A stretch of 64,000 bases of DNA. Source: Turritopsis dohrnii. Lineage: Eukaryota; Cnidaria; Hydrozoa; Anthoathecata; Oceaniidae. Position 1 is the first letter of the stretch, and each line of letters opens with the position of its first letter. The notes under the pieces were generated by a model. The model was not told the origin of the DNA and ran no database searches. It saw nothing but the letters and a program-made list of their open reading frames with translations. Location of the stretch: assembly GCA_027922465.2 (NCBI GenBank), contig BQMF02000598.1, forward strand, positions 1 to 64,000. Reading direction: 5' to 3'. This document shows positions 11,839-24,058 of the stretch, one piece after another. The position numbers and the translations under genes are program-made.

Positions 11839-11987
11839 CCTGACGTCGACAAATTTCACATTGCCATCAAAACAACTTTCAGAAGCGTGTGAGATGATTG
11901 AATGTAATTCCTCACATTTTCTGGTCATGCGTTGTTTTCGCCGGACTGCTATTTTCTCCTTAACACATGAATACAACTGCCACAGAG
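11839..11987 (-). other. Candidate coding exon, unrecognised
   Basis: On the minus strand a good acceptor (GTGTATTTAG) precedes an open stretch reading LWQLYSCVKEKIAVRRKQR, later ISHASESCFDGN and VKFVDVR, followed by a donor-like GTAACA. Composition looks coding (charged, few low-complexity runs). A second open stretch upstream on the same strand (12504-12310, FYENASMRRDWENIWNKF) could belong to the same gene. No family recognised; may be spurious. Confidence 0.25.
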
Positions 11988-13037
11988 CTAAATACACACT
12001 GATAATTACTTATTTTCGCATTATTTTAAGGAAAGTTTTAAATAATTGTAAGAATATCATTTTTCGAGGAAACCTTTTATTATTCCGTTGAGTCATTCTA
12101 AATGAATTTTTTTTTATACATTCAACAAGTAGCTGTATTCATATCGAAGAGATAATTATATTTCGGGAACAGGGAACTTTCAAGGCTAAAATACCTTTAA
12201 CCACAGTTTTTGAATTGGTCCAATTAGTAGAATTATTCTTCTTACTCAAAATTGGAAGTTGGATAGCCGAAATGTATCATGACATTGAACAGAAAAACCT
12301 TCTTCAAGTAGGGAGAATACTTTTCAGCTGCAATGATACTAAACTCGCCTCCTTATCAATGCGAACCCTAACAATTATTAAGCGAAATTTATTCCAAATA
12401 TTTTCCCAATCTCTTCTCATAGAGGCGTTTTCATAAAAAACACCCACTTTAAGCAGGCCGAAACTGAAAGAATATGTCGAACGATGGCGAACCTTCGCTG
12501 TCACACATTAGCTGCTGAAATTTATCAACACACTACACATCCAACAGGCGTAACTAATCCATTTCAATTAATGCTAATTTTTCTCTCGTTTGTCATACAT
12601 AATTATGAATACTCTATCCCGGAATAAGTTTGTGTAATGGAGTTGTTTTGAACATTGATCAATGTAGTAAACTTCAATTGAAAAATTACGCTTGGACATT
12701 TAATTTTAAAGAAATAAATAAAGCTCTGTATACATTAGGACAGATTATTTTCAAAATATTGATAGAGTACTGTGGCTATTCAAATTGACTCATTGGGAGT
12801 TTCAGAAAAACATCAATACAACGTTTATGATCGGTATCTTAGTTTTATGATGTATCAAAAAGGTAAAGAATACTTTTAGGAATTTAGTTCAACTTTTAAA
12901 GTCTGTGATGAGTGTTACATTCACTTGAATGTAGATACTGTCAGCGAAGAATGTTTCTCGCTCTTGTGGAGTTTCGAGTCTTTGAAAGGTTGCTGTATGA
13001 ATTTTCAGGATTGTACCTTAAAAGGGTTCTAGGACAA

Positions 13038-13270
13038 CCCCCCCCCCCCCCTGAAAAATTGGCCCCCGGATGATTCCCCCCTTGAAAATCCCCCCCCGGA
13101 TAATTGCCCCCGGAACATTGCCCCACCCCCCCACATAAGTAACCCTAACCCTAACCCTAACCCTTACCCTAACCCTAAATTGGATGGGGGGCAATTTTCC
13201 GGGGGGTAATTATCCGGGGGAAATCCTCCGGGGGGGAATCACCCGGGGGCAATTTTCCAGGGGGGAATTG
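13038..13270. repeat. C/G-rich hairpin with telomere-like CCCTAA repeats in the loop
   Basis: The left arm holds C-runs joined by GGCCCCCGGATGATTCC-like words. The right arm (13184-13270) is its imperfect inverted copy (GGGGGGAATCACCCGGGGGC and so on). Between them, 13139-13178 carries about six CCCTAA units, one of them CCCTTA. A second element with the same plan lies at 56597-56726. Confidence 0.8.
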
Positions 13271-13383
13271 CCCGACACCCTTAAAAGTATTAGCAAAGAT
13301 TCCAATTCTAAAAAGACATATTTTAGTTTTTATAAAATTTGTTTTTTTAGAAAAACAAAACGAAACAAAAATAAAACAAATTA

Positions 13384-14139
13384 CAGTACACTTCCCTTAA
13401 TTCGAACAACCAAGGGACCGAAAAATTTGTTCGAATTAGAGAATGTTCGAATTATCGGATAATTGGGAAAAATAAGAATTCGGATAGAATTTTTTACATA
13501 TTTCTTGCACGTCGACTAAACGAGAAGAAGTGATAAGAAAGAATGAAAGAAAAAACATTCAAATTTTCAAAATCGAATGTCTGAAAAATCGAACATGTCC
13601 AAACAATGTCCAAACAATTTCAAAATGGAACGTTTTACAACACTCTACAAAGCCATGGATTTCGGGATAGAGAAGTTCTAGAGAGTTCAGCGACGGCAAT
13701 AGCTGCAAAGTAGTTAATCTTAATCTTGGTGATAAAGAAGAACTCCAAATATCTTGTAAACTTGATTTTACTGGAAATGTACAATTTATTGGAAAGTTGA
13801 AAGAAATTTTACCACCATCAGAAAAATATCTTCATTTTCACATAGTTATAGGAAAGACTATGATTTTCACTACAGTTTTAGATTTATAGTGCGCAAAAGT
13901 TCGAATTAACGAGTGGTTTTTTAGCCTACGGACCGAAAAAACTGTTCGAATCAACGAAATGTTCGAATTAACGAAATGTTCGAATTAATGAAATGTTCGA
14001 ATTAACGAAATGTTCGAATTAACGGAGTTCGAATTAAGCGGCACAAACATTTTATTAGACCAAACTCAAGGGACTAAAAATTTGTTCGAAATAAAGAATG
14101 TTCGAATTAAGCGGCATTCGAATTAACGGATGTGTACTG
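13384..14139. mobile_element. Nonautonomous pogo/Tigger-type element (Tc1-mariner superfamily), 756 bp
   Basis: Begins CAGTACACTTCCCTTAATTC and ends with the inverted match ...GAATTAACGGATGTGTACTG. Both ends are flanked by TA (13382-13383 and 14140-14141), the target duplication of this superfamily. The ends continue into TTCGAAC/AAGGGACC words typical of pogo-like MITEs. Near the right end, GTTCGAATTAACGAAAT is repeated about five times in tandem. No transposase ORF. Confidence 0.8.
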
Positions 14140-14928
14140 TAAATAAACGAATTTCTTCATCTAAGACACGAAATGTTCGTCATATCGAATGTTACATCGA
14201 ATTTTTGTTGTATGAAGAAGGAGGTTAGAGAGAGCAAAACGAGGTTTTCAAAATCGGTCTATATTGAAAGTAATTTCTATTTTGTGTCATGTCCATACTT
14301 AATGTAGGTGTGTTGATTTCATTTGCAACTTTCTCTTTTTTCAGCACTAATTCCTAAAATTTTGTTAACGCACTTTCCTCGTCATTTCTTTCATGTTTAC
14401 TTGAAAAAATATGTCATCTTCAACTGATATACGCCTTCGTCCGTACATCGAAGATGTAAAAAGCCCTGAGAACAAGGTAGCTTTAGCGTGACTTCTCCAT
14501 ACTTTCCCTAAACCAAATTTTCACTTCAACTTATGAATGTACTGATTGACGAAATTTGACAGTCAGTGTTATGAACGCCGATACTTGAGAAAAGCTGTAG
14601 AGTGACGAGATACATAGCTGTAAATTAAACTGTTCCTGCAGGCTCGAATTCGAAAAAGACTTCTATTACAGCTAGGTAGGCATGTTCATGCAGTAGGTCA
14701 TGAAAGATTTGTGTTATATCGTAGACTCACTCCATGATAGACCTTTTGGTATATTTGTAGTTCCACTAGCCAACAGGATGGGGCGTGTATCCTGTAGCCA
14801 TACGAACTGACTATATGTCTACTATTCAGTTACAGGTTAGCTGGCCAACCTAAGATGGAAACTGAGTGAGCTTCACAAAAACATAAACATGTGTTTCACA
14901 GTAACACTTATCTTTTGATAACGGATGA

Positions 14929-15039
14929 CAACCTCGAACCCAGGGTCTCTTGCCTTTTCGATATACGGGATAGCGGCAAATCATCTTCTTTGCCGCTATC
15001 CGTTTATCGAAAAGGCAAGAGACCCTGGGTTCGAGGTTG
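14929..15039. mobile_element. Palindromic MITE, 111 bp, with 9-bp target duplication
   Basis: Starts CAACCTCGAACCCAGGGTCT and ends with its reverse complement; the arms continue through CTTGCCTTTTCGATA and GATAGCGGCAAA. The direct repeat AACGGATGA flanks it exactly (14920-14928 and 15040-15048). A 9-bp duplication is typical of Mutator-type transposition. Same family as the 68-bp palindrome at 40729-40796. Confidence 0.85.
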
Positions 15040-15067
15040 AACGGATGAAACTCTCCCATGCAACCTC

Positions 15068-15177
15068 CCAAGGGGAAAAATCACTACGAAGGAGAACATT
15101 TCTTCAGAAACACACACATCATTTCAATAAGAATGCTTTTCACTGCATTGATTTTTTAACGATTTTGTCCACTGGGC
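15068..15177. repeat. ~115-bp hairpin MITE, copy 2 of 7
   Basis: Reads AAAAATCACTACGAAGGAG... and ends ...TTTTGTCCACTGGG. The left terminus is damaged (CCAAGGGG). It abuts the palindromic MITE just upstream. Confidence 0.65.
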
Positions 15178-15809
15178 TCCGACTTTTTGAAATTGAGAAC
15201 ATGATGGGCATAAGAAATTTTAAGACCTTTTCATCACATTTTCTCTTTTTTTTTTTTTTTTTTTTTTTGATTTTTAGGAACAAATTTATATGCAACTTTT
15301 GAAAGTTATACAATTTCGCATTATTGAAGTTCCTATTGAAATTTGGAGTACATAGCTATTAAAAATTTTCTAGTGTGATAGAGGACGGCTTTCCAAGTTT
15401 TAGCAGTGTCAGCATTATTCAATTACTCCAGTGGCCATCAGTTCATACGCGTCGTACGGGGTGATTGAAAATATACTCAATCCCGTTCTGCAAAATAGCT
15501 TGCTTCTTCCAACCACACAAAAGTAGATTATTCTCAGAATTGACATTTCAGACAATTTTGATGAGGACAAACAAGCTTGAAAATCATTTATTTCATTTCT
15601 AGACATCATTATAAAAAAGAAAATATTAAGTTTCATTAACACGAAAGCACTGAAATTATTGAAATATTTTAAAGATATAAAAATACTTTAAATTCTAATA
15701 GTGGAGATTCTAAAGAAGACATTGTCAAGATATGTGAATTGTTTTTCTTCATGACAAGAATGGATTACAACAGATGGAATTTATTTTTATAGAACATCAG
15801 TTTCTTCGG

Positions 15810-18800
15810 TCAGTCGTCAAAGTCCTCAATTATCTCTTCGTCAGCGTATGCCATATAATCAATTCCTGACTGTCGGAGCGGAACAGACGTCTTATTGTCG
15901 AGGATCATACGTTGTCCACCAGACAATTGGAGAGCGCTTTTATAAAAGAAAATCATAAGCAAATTACCAGTTTATCGTTGTTATGGAAACACAAAATCTT
16001 ATCCAATATAAAGATTAATTTTGTTGTCGTGATCACGAGTTGCGAAAAACAAGAAAAATTTCATCAAGAAGCCGAGATTATTTTTTAATTCATTCAATTC
16101 TATGAAATAAATAACGGACTGAAAAAAACCAACCCACATTCAAAGGTTAAGCATCCCCGGTGTCTCCCGATACCCCGGTCCCGCTTTTTACACAAATTAA
16201 TTTCAAGACGAATTTTGATTCTTCTCAATATTGTTTATGTCATTTTATTTGCTTATAAATATATGAAATACATAAAACCCCAACCCTAACTTTAAAATAC
16301 TTTCGTCGACCTCATATCAACTCTTCATGAGTTGATGGGATGAAATAAACCAAATAATTGAATTTCAAGACGAAAAAAGGTTTTCGTCTCTGTAAGAAAA
16401 ATGGCATAATTCAGGTATATCCTACCTTTTAAATGTATTGGTCGAAAAAGAGGAGATTTCTTCAAGGAATAATTGGTGAGCTGCAAAAAAATATGTAAAA
16501 AAAAGAAATGAATATATCGATTATCGAGAAGTATCGATAAATTTATGTTCACCAACCTGCAGTTTGATTTGCAACTTTTATCTTATAAGAATAAGGAAGT
16601 ATTTCAGTACAAAGTTCAACCGGTGAATAACGAGTTTCTGTGAAAAGCAAAACAAAAACAAAATAAAATAAACAGAAAATGACATCTGATGGCGGGAAGG
16701 TAAAAAATTACGTCCAAAAGTTCTGATTTCTTTACAGATTATTTTTTAAATCATCACTATGTATTCACAAAAATACACGCCCGTTACTTGAACACCCTGC
16801 GCCCTAAATATAACAAATGAATTAGTACCAACCATGAAACAGTTCGTTGACAGTCATTCGTCTGTTGTTTTTCTAAACAAAAAGAATTGTTGGTTCTCAT
16901 TATTATGTTTTCAAATCACATTCACACTGATAATAAAGCTATATATAGTACAGGCGCGTACCGTGAAAGGGACGTACCGTGAAAAATATAAAAGCGGGTA
17001 GAATTATAAAGACGGGTCGAATTGAAGAAAGTATCATAGTTAGTGGAGTTATAAGCTCCCATTTTCGAATTCAAAGGAGTATAACAGCTTATGAGAACAG
17101 TTAATTACTTGCACCAAAAGAAGAAAGTATTAAAAAAGGACATCAGGTTTCAAAAGTGAGGGTCGACCACACCCGTCGACAACCCCACCAAACGTCCCTG
17201 AAGTTTTAGTGGAATCGGACAGTGGAACCCTTGAACTTTTAAAGTTGTCCAAAATTCTCTGTAATGTTCATCGGTTATGGAAAGTTTTCTGCATTTAATC
17301 ATCAAATGCACATCAAGATTCATGAGCATAAGAAATAAACATACAGTTTTGAAGGAAGCAAACCATTGCGGTTTGTGAAGTTGACGCCATTTTCCTGTGC
17401 TTGAATTTGATGATGATTTCGAAAACATAATTCCACGCATTGATATCGAGGCTGTATAATCACTTAGAATCTGGCGTTGCTGTGTTTCAAAAATGAAAGT
17501 AAAAGATGTTTCAGAACAATTTAATGTAGTAAGAGGTATTGTGAGACGCTTTAAGGTAGATAAGACAGATACGAGTAGAATTGAAGAACTTACCGACCAA
17601 ATCCCATTCATAATGTCAGCATCAGTAACGTATGAACTTGCTGTGCTCTAAAAACACGTGTATCATTAACAACATTACTTTGCTAAGGTATCAAGGCCGC
17701 CATTTTTATTAATCGTATAATTACGATATAATAGCGAAATAAAAATTTTGTGTTAAAATACACGTATTTTTTTATAAGCAACCCAGCTTTTTGTCTCCTA
17801 GGAACAGTGAATGTTGAGTTTAAAATAACAAAGGATATGGTACGTAAGTGTCGAAATCTATGAAATCATTATCATTTTTGATCTTCGTCCATCACAATGA
17901 AAAGTTGATCTTCGATACAGTTTTGTGTATATACTGTAAATCTTAAAAAAATTATGCTGCTTAGATAAACACTAAACGCTTATAAACTGGTTGCTTATAA
18001 AAAAATATGTGTACCGTCTACATGTGTTAATACTACTCTTCGTGGAAATTTTCGTCGTGGCCTAATATCATGGAGGTTAAAAAATTGTCGACATGGAAGG
18101 TGTCAACCATAAAAGGATTCCAGCTCTCCCATGCACAGGTTGTTTGATTATAATCAAAAAGTAAGGTGGAAAGTTTTAGTTCTATTACAATTTGATGGTG
18201 AATACAAATTTGAGGGTTATTTTCAAAAAGTAGATCGAAATAAGAGACATGGGACTATTATTTTCGCACATAAAACAATGGAGGTAAGTAGAACGTTCCC
18301 ATGGAAACAAGGTATTTCAACAGGTGTTGCAAAGTAACAGCCGGCAGAAAAACATTGGTTAAGGTAGCTACTATTCCATTTTGTGGTTTGGGGTTGCAAA
18401 TGTTTTTTTTTTCACATTTGAAAACATCTGAAACGAGTCATTGAAACAACGACATCATGGAACTCTCTAAGAGAAAACCCTCCCTCATCCCAATGCTCCC
18501 TCCTCCGTTACGTTTACAGATTTTTATAACTCAAACAGCCTAAGATGGCAGAACTGAAGACGGACAACCGTGATTGTTATCCATTTGAAGAAATTTTTTA
18601 CTTCAAGGCAACATTAAGAATGATGATATATTTTGGTTCAATAAAAAAGCTTACCACATCATCGATTTCATGGAAGAAATCCAAGTAGTTTTGATGTAGG
18701 TAAAGAAGAAAAGTATCCGAAGTCACTTGAGTACGTTCGAAAACCTCCTATGAAAACAAAAATGATTTTCAGTAGCTTACAGAAATCTAGACTGAATACC

Positions 18801-21800
18801 ACTTTAAAACAAGGATCCCAGGGTGTAATTTTTTGAAAAATCACTACGAAGGAGTGCATTTCTATAGAAATATACACGTTATTTCAATAAAAATGTTCTT
18901 CATCGCAGTGAATTTAATTGAGTTAACATTGCTAACACAGCAGAACAGGGTCTGTTACAAAAGTATTATCATTTTATCCATCTGACACGATAACTGTTTG
19001 TTTCAATTTTTTGACTATATCCTTGTAGAAATCATGTTTTGGAATTTCGGAAAGTCTATTCTAGTATACTTTCGAAAAACGTTTGCTTGATATTGTCTCA
19101 TAAACGTGCTGTTTTTTATATAGCCCTAAGTATCGATTTGTCCAGCCGACATAAAACAAGTATTTTTGTAACAGACCCAACAGTAAAGGCAATATTACAT
19201 CCAAGCAATCTTTTTCTTGTGGAAAAGAAGAACGGTGTTTTACTTACCTCAGGGTTTATTTGAAGCAAATCTCTGGTGCACTTACTCAAATGTGTGGGTA
19301 ACTGAGACAAACGATCTGACCTTTTTAACTCACTTCCTAAAAAGAAAATTAGCACACAACCATTCAACCAAACTATCCTGGGATTTTTTTTCACCATTCC
19401 CCTTATTCAATTATCTTCAAGATAAGATCACTAAAAATATCTCAAAAGAAAATAAATAGCGTTTAATGAACAACACTGATATTCTCAATGATACAATAGC
19501 AGAAAGCTTATGCAGATCCCACAGCAAGTAATTGTAGCATTGCAAGATGGTAGTTGTATGATATTTTATGGAAGTAAATAAGAGGAATTGTCAATTTGTA
19601 AACCTCAAAGGTTAACAAAAGAAAAAAATCACGGAATAGTGAATGGGTCCATGCTATTCAACTCAAAACAAAGTGATCAAAAAATGTATGGGATCATACA
19701 TCTGTGTACGATGCACCATCACTGAGACATCGTCTGTACGATGCACCATCACTGAGACATCGCCAAACAAAGATTTCAATGATGCCACACCTGTCCTCAA
19801 AATTTTATTATCTTATTGACAACAAAACCATATAAATAATTGAATGAAATTAAAACAAACATACGTTTGCAATATAATATCTTCCCTAAAGCGTGAAAAA
19901 GGAAAAGGGAATTATCTCTTCCTCCAATACAATTCGTGCTTTCGTTGTGAATATCTTTCGACGCTTTCTTCGACGAATTCCTTTTACGTTTTGATGAAAT
20001 GGCTGCTGGTTGTTTTCTTGATGTTTTTGAAGTTTTAAGGTTGCCTGTTTTCATATGAAGGAAATCGTGCAAAAAGAACATGATTGATCTGATACAAAAG
20101 TACATGTTTTGTTACAAGCAACGGGTTTATAAGCAACACTAGTACATTTTCAAATGAAATCTCAGATAAACTAGAAATATGAAATTTTAAAATGATGCAG
20201 AACTTGGCAGAGCAAATTTTTTAAGTTGTTAAACAGAATACACAAAGTAAAGCTTAGTCCGCACCGGGCGCTAAGAATTAGCGCGAAATCCTTAGCGCGA
20301 AAAAATAAAGCGATAATTTGGTGAGGATGGATTTCGCGCTAAATACTTGTCTAGCACCTTAAATAAGCGCGCAAAAATTTCGCGCTAAATTATCAAAATT
20401 TTTTGATATTTCAACGCGTTATTATAACGCACTAGCGGCATATCAAAAGATAATTTTTGATCTTTCATGATCTTTTGGTACTTTCAAAGAAATATTACGT
20501 AAAACACATTCGAAAGTACCAAGGAAGACAATTATTCATGATAAGAAATAAAAACTTACTGAAAAAACATGAATCTATCAGCCATTTTCATACTTTGAAC
20601 CAATTTATCCTTGTACTTCCCTTTCTTGAAACAATGGCCTTACTCAAACTGATTTTGTTTTATTTTAGTTATCCTTCTTATCCTTCGTCTTCTTCTCAAA
20701 ATTATCGAAGCAGTTAATAATAGTTCGTCTTCACTGTCCGATTTCATTATGAAAATGTAGAAGAATTTGGAAACACGGTTTAATTTTAAGATAATAACGC
20801 GATAGTAAATTAGGACGGTAGCGCGAAAAACATCATCTTTTCGCGCCAGACTTTCTGGCACCGACGCTAAAATTAATTTCGCGGTAATTCTTAGCGCTTG
20901 GTGAGGACTAAGCTTTACTAATGCCTGACCTTGGTGGCACATAAATAAAGTGTAATGAGTTTCATTTAATAAGGCATCGCACATCGTTTTTTTTTCTATC
21001 AATAATACATATTCAAAGAAACATTCCAAATTTATTTTGTTTTGTATCGATTTAGAAACTACATATTGAAATGAAAGAAAATGGCAATATAAGAAATGTT
21101 GATGTTGATAACTCAGGAACATTTACTTACAATTTGTACAAAAAAACTGCAAAGAATTTATACAAGATCGAATATCCCCATTACAACTATCAGAGAGCAT
21201 TTCGATGGATTCTTTTGAAGGATTGACCATACTTGGATCATTCTTGAAAGATGAAAATACATAACATGATTTATAATCCAGTATCAAGTAAATAAAAACA
21301 TATGGATGATTGAACTAATAGAACAAACAATACAGAAGTGAAGATACAGTATACAATAATACAGTATAAGTTCGATTTATGGAGGTAGAATATAGATAAT
21401 GCCAAACATGGCCAGATTGAATGTTGCAAATCAACATCAACTTCTTTGCCATCTACTTGGAAGATCAAGTGATGCCCTACTATCTTGTATACTTTGTCCA
21501 TCAAACTTTCACATCGACGAAAGAAGTTAGGTCATGTCTGGTCTAATTTAAACCGAAACAGCAGTCTTTGTAATCCAGCCAAAGGTGTTACATAAGGCAA
21601 ACTTGCTGCTGTATAAAACTGGAATGTTTTGTGAATTTGTTTGGGCCCTGCAACTGCTATATAAATCACGCAGATGTTATACTCAAAATACAGATTAGGA
21701 AAAATCAGAGAAATGGAGAGTGAACTGTAAAAGAGAAAACGAATCACCTTCAATTCAGAAGAAACAACCTTTGATATCGTTTTCTTCAGATTCGTAACAG

Positions 21801-23756
21801 AAACTGGGTTAAAACTAAAATATTTGATGAAATAACATCATGTCACAGATTTCCAAGAAAACGCCAAATAGTTCTCTTCATTACCTGATATTTACAATTC
21901 CAAAATCATTTTGAATATTTTTCGGAAAGATGGTATGAACTGCAGAATCGGTGTTGTTACTATCTGACATAATGAAAACCAATGGGCTTCGACCAGTAAT
22001 TAAATACTGTCTAATAAGCAAAGGTTAGGTCATCACAAATGGTAAGAACATCAAACACAACATGGAATGAACACTTCATTATTGAATCTCATATGACAAA
22101 CAAAATTGTTTTCAAGACAAGAAACTCCTTAAAAAAAACAGTAAAACTGTTGCTGCAAAAAAGTTACCTCAACAATTCATGAAGTTTCTTCGGTTGACAC
22201 AAAATGAAATTTGGAAAATCCTATTACAGAATAAACAAGAAAAATTGATCAACTGTTTACAAATGTGAACGTTCAAATGCATGGTCATACCTCTACTAAA
22301 ACCACAGTTTTGTTAGTTCCTGAACTACTGCTGTCACCAATCATCGCTAGACCACTGTAACGGTTTGCCCGAAACAAAAAATCATGAAATTGCTGACTCT
22401 GTGAAATATTTGAAGACATATAATCCCTCCAATTACCAGACAAGTTCTCTAAAACATTGTTTCATTTTAATTTTAATCAAAACATCAAAAGCAAGACTAA
22501 AAATCTTTTTTTTCTTTTTTTTGTTGTTGGCAATTCAACTATCTGTATTGTTAGAGAATGCTTTATATTCATTATAAGCTAAAAAAGTTAAAATATTTAA
22601 CTTAAATCATATATTATAAGGGGTGTTTAAAAACCTTTCCAAATACCTTGGTAATCTTGACTGACAGGATTGATCCATTCCCGCAACTGAAAGTTCATTT
22701 CTTTTGAGAGTACGTCTAAAACTGCAGTTTTTCCTGATCCACACGGTCCAGTTAGCAACAACAAACCAACTTGATTCTAAAATTTTACAAGAGTATTTAG
22801 TTATTCCAAAACATGGCAAATACACTAGACAAAGCCTTCCACAAACAAGTAAATTCTGCATCAATTTCAATTAATTCATCAATTAATTTCAGATAAAAAA
22901 AGTATCTTTTCCCCAAGAGTGCTAGATAGACTAAAGTATGGTGTAGAGTAGAACAGTTGGTTGAATGAAAACTTCAATGTTTTGAAAAGTTTCATGAGCA
23001 TAGCACAATCTTCAGCTGAAGTTTTACCGAAAATTGTGCTTGAAAGTAAAAAACATAAGTAAATAAGAATCACAGTAAAATGTGGCCAAGGTCTAATCTA
23101 GGCCAAAAGAGCATCCATTGATCGGACGAAGCCCTCCACATTTTTTTTGGTTTTTTAAAATTTATTTCACTTAAAAGACTTCAAAAATCATTCTTGCATA
23201 GGTGGGTCATATGTTAAACCCACCAAAATAAGGCTCAGGTTGCCCTTTTCCCTTCCGTCGGATGCTGCCCTGCCATTCTAGATTAGACCCTGGTGGATGA
23301 GAGTTTAACACCATACAATATGAGATGTCACCTTTCCACATGGACGATTGACTTTTTCTTCAAGCCATGTCCGAATTTCCAAAATTTTCTTTTTGTTAAC
23401 AGCCAAATCATCCTATAAAGAAAGAAATACATATGTCAATAGATTATTTGATTCTAAAAAATACATATTTTCAAAGCTCACAAGTTGAACGTACCTCGTG
23501 CAATACGAGTTGAAAACATACCTCGTGCAATGGTTTGTACTTTTCTATCCACTGTTTTCTGTCAGAATCAGCTATTGAATATCATAGAAAACATTGCAGT
23601 TGTCACATATTACTTGTGTAGATCAGTAACTTTTCGATTAATGATATTACCTGGAAAATTGTTTTGATTAGATTCGTGTTGTGATTTTTGTGATGAAGAT
23701 TGAGAACAGATATCAATGTCATTGCCAAAAGATGATGAAATCCATTCTGACTTGCG
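15810..23756 (-). CDS. RAD17: RAD17, checkpoint clamp loader large subunit
   Basis: Eighteen minus-strand exons: 23756-23651, 23571-23522, 23412-23332, 22776-22647, 22448-22291, 22220-22168, 22010-21885, 21814-21748, 21242-21131, 20044-19865, 19336-19248, 18747-18655, 17647-17594, 17479-17345, 16872-16833, 16637-16557, 16480-16426, 15936-15810; 578 codons, phases consistent. RAD17 replaces RFC1 in the complex that loads the 9-1-1 clamp at damaged DNA to activate ATR signalling in the nucleus. Visible: EKYKP near the N-terminus; Walker A GPCGSGKT (residues 89-96); Walker B-like VVLVED; RSPLVFIMSDS; a basic NLS-like stretch (SSKRKRNSSKK); IGGRDNSLFLFHALGKILYC; FLLYLHQNYLDFFHEIDDV; RQLHKPQWF; acidic tail EEIIEDFDD like the 9-1-1-binding C-terminus of known RAD17. 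The first exon lacks an obvious ATG, so the start codon lies in an exon I could not place. Confidence 0.96.
17803..18282 (+). other. Possible nested plus-strand exons inside a RAD17 intron
   Basis: Within the RAD17 intron 17648-18654, the plus strand has two exon-like blocks. One starts after TTTTTGTCTCCTAG near 17803 and ends before GTACGTAAGT near 17838. The other begins near 18176 after TTTTAG, reads LQFDGEYKFEGYFQKVDRN then HGTIIFAHKTME, and ends before GTAAGT at about 18283. The second has an LSm/Sm-like flavour, but I cannot assign a family. No start or stop exon found. Confidence 0.25.
18817..18917. repeat. ~115-bp hairpin MITE, copy 3 of 7
   Basis: Begins CCCAGGGTGTAATTTTTTG, then AAAAATCACTACGAAGGAGT, and runs to TTCTTCATCGCAGTGAATTT; the right end is truncated. 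Lies in a RAD17 intron. Confidence 0.7.
19704..19763. repeat. Direct tandem duplication of about 29 bp
   Basis: GTACGATGCACCATCACTGA plus GACATCG occurs twice in a row, in a RAD17 intron. The two copies are identical, so the duplication is young. Confidence 0.8.
20246..20919. mobile_element. Nonautonomous DNA transposon, 674 bp, GCGC-rich ends
   Basis: The left end AGTAAAGCTTAGTCCGCACC and the inverted right end GGTGAGGACTAAGCTTTACT match over about 45 bp with few mismatches, including the shared CGCTAAGAATTA. The interior repeats TTAGCGCGAAA-type words in both orientations. No coding capacity. Sits in a RAD17 intron. Confidence 0.8.
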
Positions 23757-24010
23757 CTTTGAACAAATGATGATGAAATATAAGTAACACAGTTCATTTC
23801 TTTGTTTTGCTAGTTTTCATGTACAAACAACTAATAACATGGAGCTTATATTTTAATTTTGTATTTTAATATTTTAACCTCAAATAGGTCCATGCCCCTC
23901 CACAGAGAATAAATGCTTTTAACTTATCCATTATTTGAATCTGTTGGTCTTATTACCATTTTATCTCAACAGTTCCAGAATTATCATTTATGGTTATTAA
24001 TTAAGGTAAT

Positions 24011-24058
24011 TAAGGGCTATCGAAAATTTAATTTTTATAATTTTCTATAGCCCTTAAT
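24011..24058. repeat. Hairpin, arms AATTAAGGGCTAT
   Basis: AATTAAGGGCTATCGAAAAT and its near-perfect inverted copy (one mismatch) are separated by a few A/T bases. Probably a tiny MITE or a cruciform-prone site. Confidence 0.7.

Larger units (their letters stand above)
9791..15809. other. Intergenic stretch between the Ras-like gene and the RAD17 3' end
   Basis: About 6 kb. No confident gene. Contains a candidate exon (11839-11987), a telomere-repeat hairpin (13038-13270), a pogo-type MITE (13384-14139), a palindromic MITE (14929-15039), a hairpin MITE (15068-15177) and a poly-T run near 15247. 9990-10260 has many 'ATTCTTA(TA)AA' words, as in the MITE at 56905-57241, and may be a decayed relative. 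The rest (roughly 10.3-11.8 kb and 12.5-13.0 kb) shows nothing I can support. Confidence 0.5.

Noticed and set aside
14929..15039. tRNA-like TTCGA box (GGTTCGAG)
   Set aside because: It is the arm end of a palindromic MITE; no cloverleaf can be drawn.
17150..17344. Open frame continuing past RAD17 exon 14 (VCLFLMLMNLDVH... to GVVDPHF)
   Set aside because: The GTATGT donor after FASFKT joins in phase to the next exon (KNNRRMTVNELFHE), which matches the RAD17 family; the extension does not.
23603..23797. ORF starting MNCVTYISSSFVQ at the RAD17 5' exon
   Set aside because: Wrong frame: the frame that splices in phase to the EKYKP exon reads RKSEWISSSFGNDIDI.
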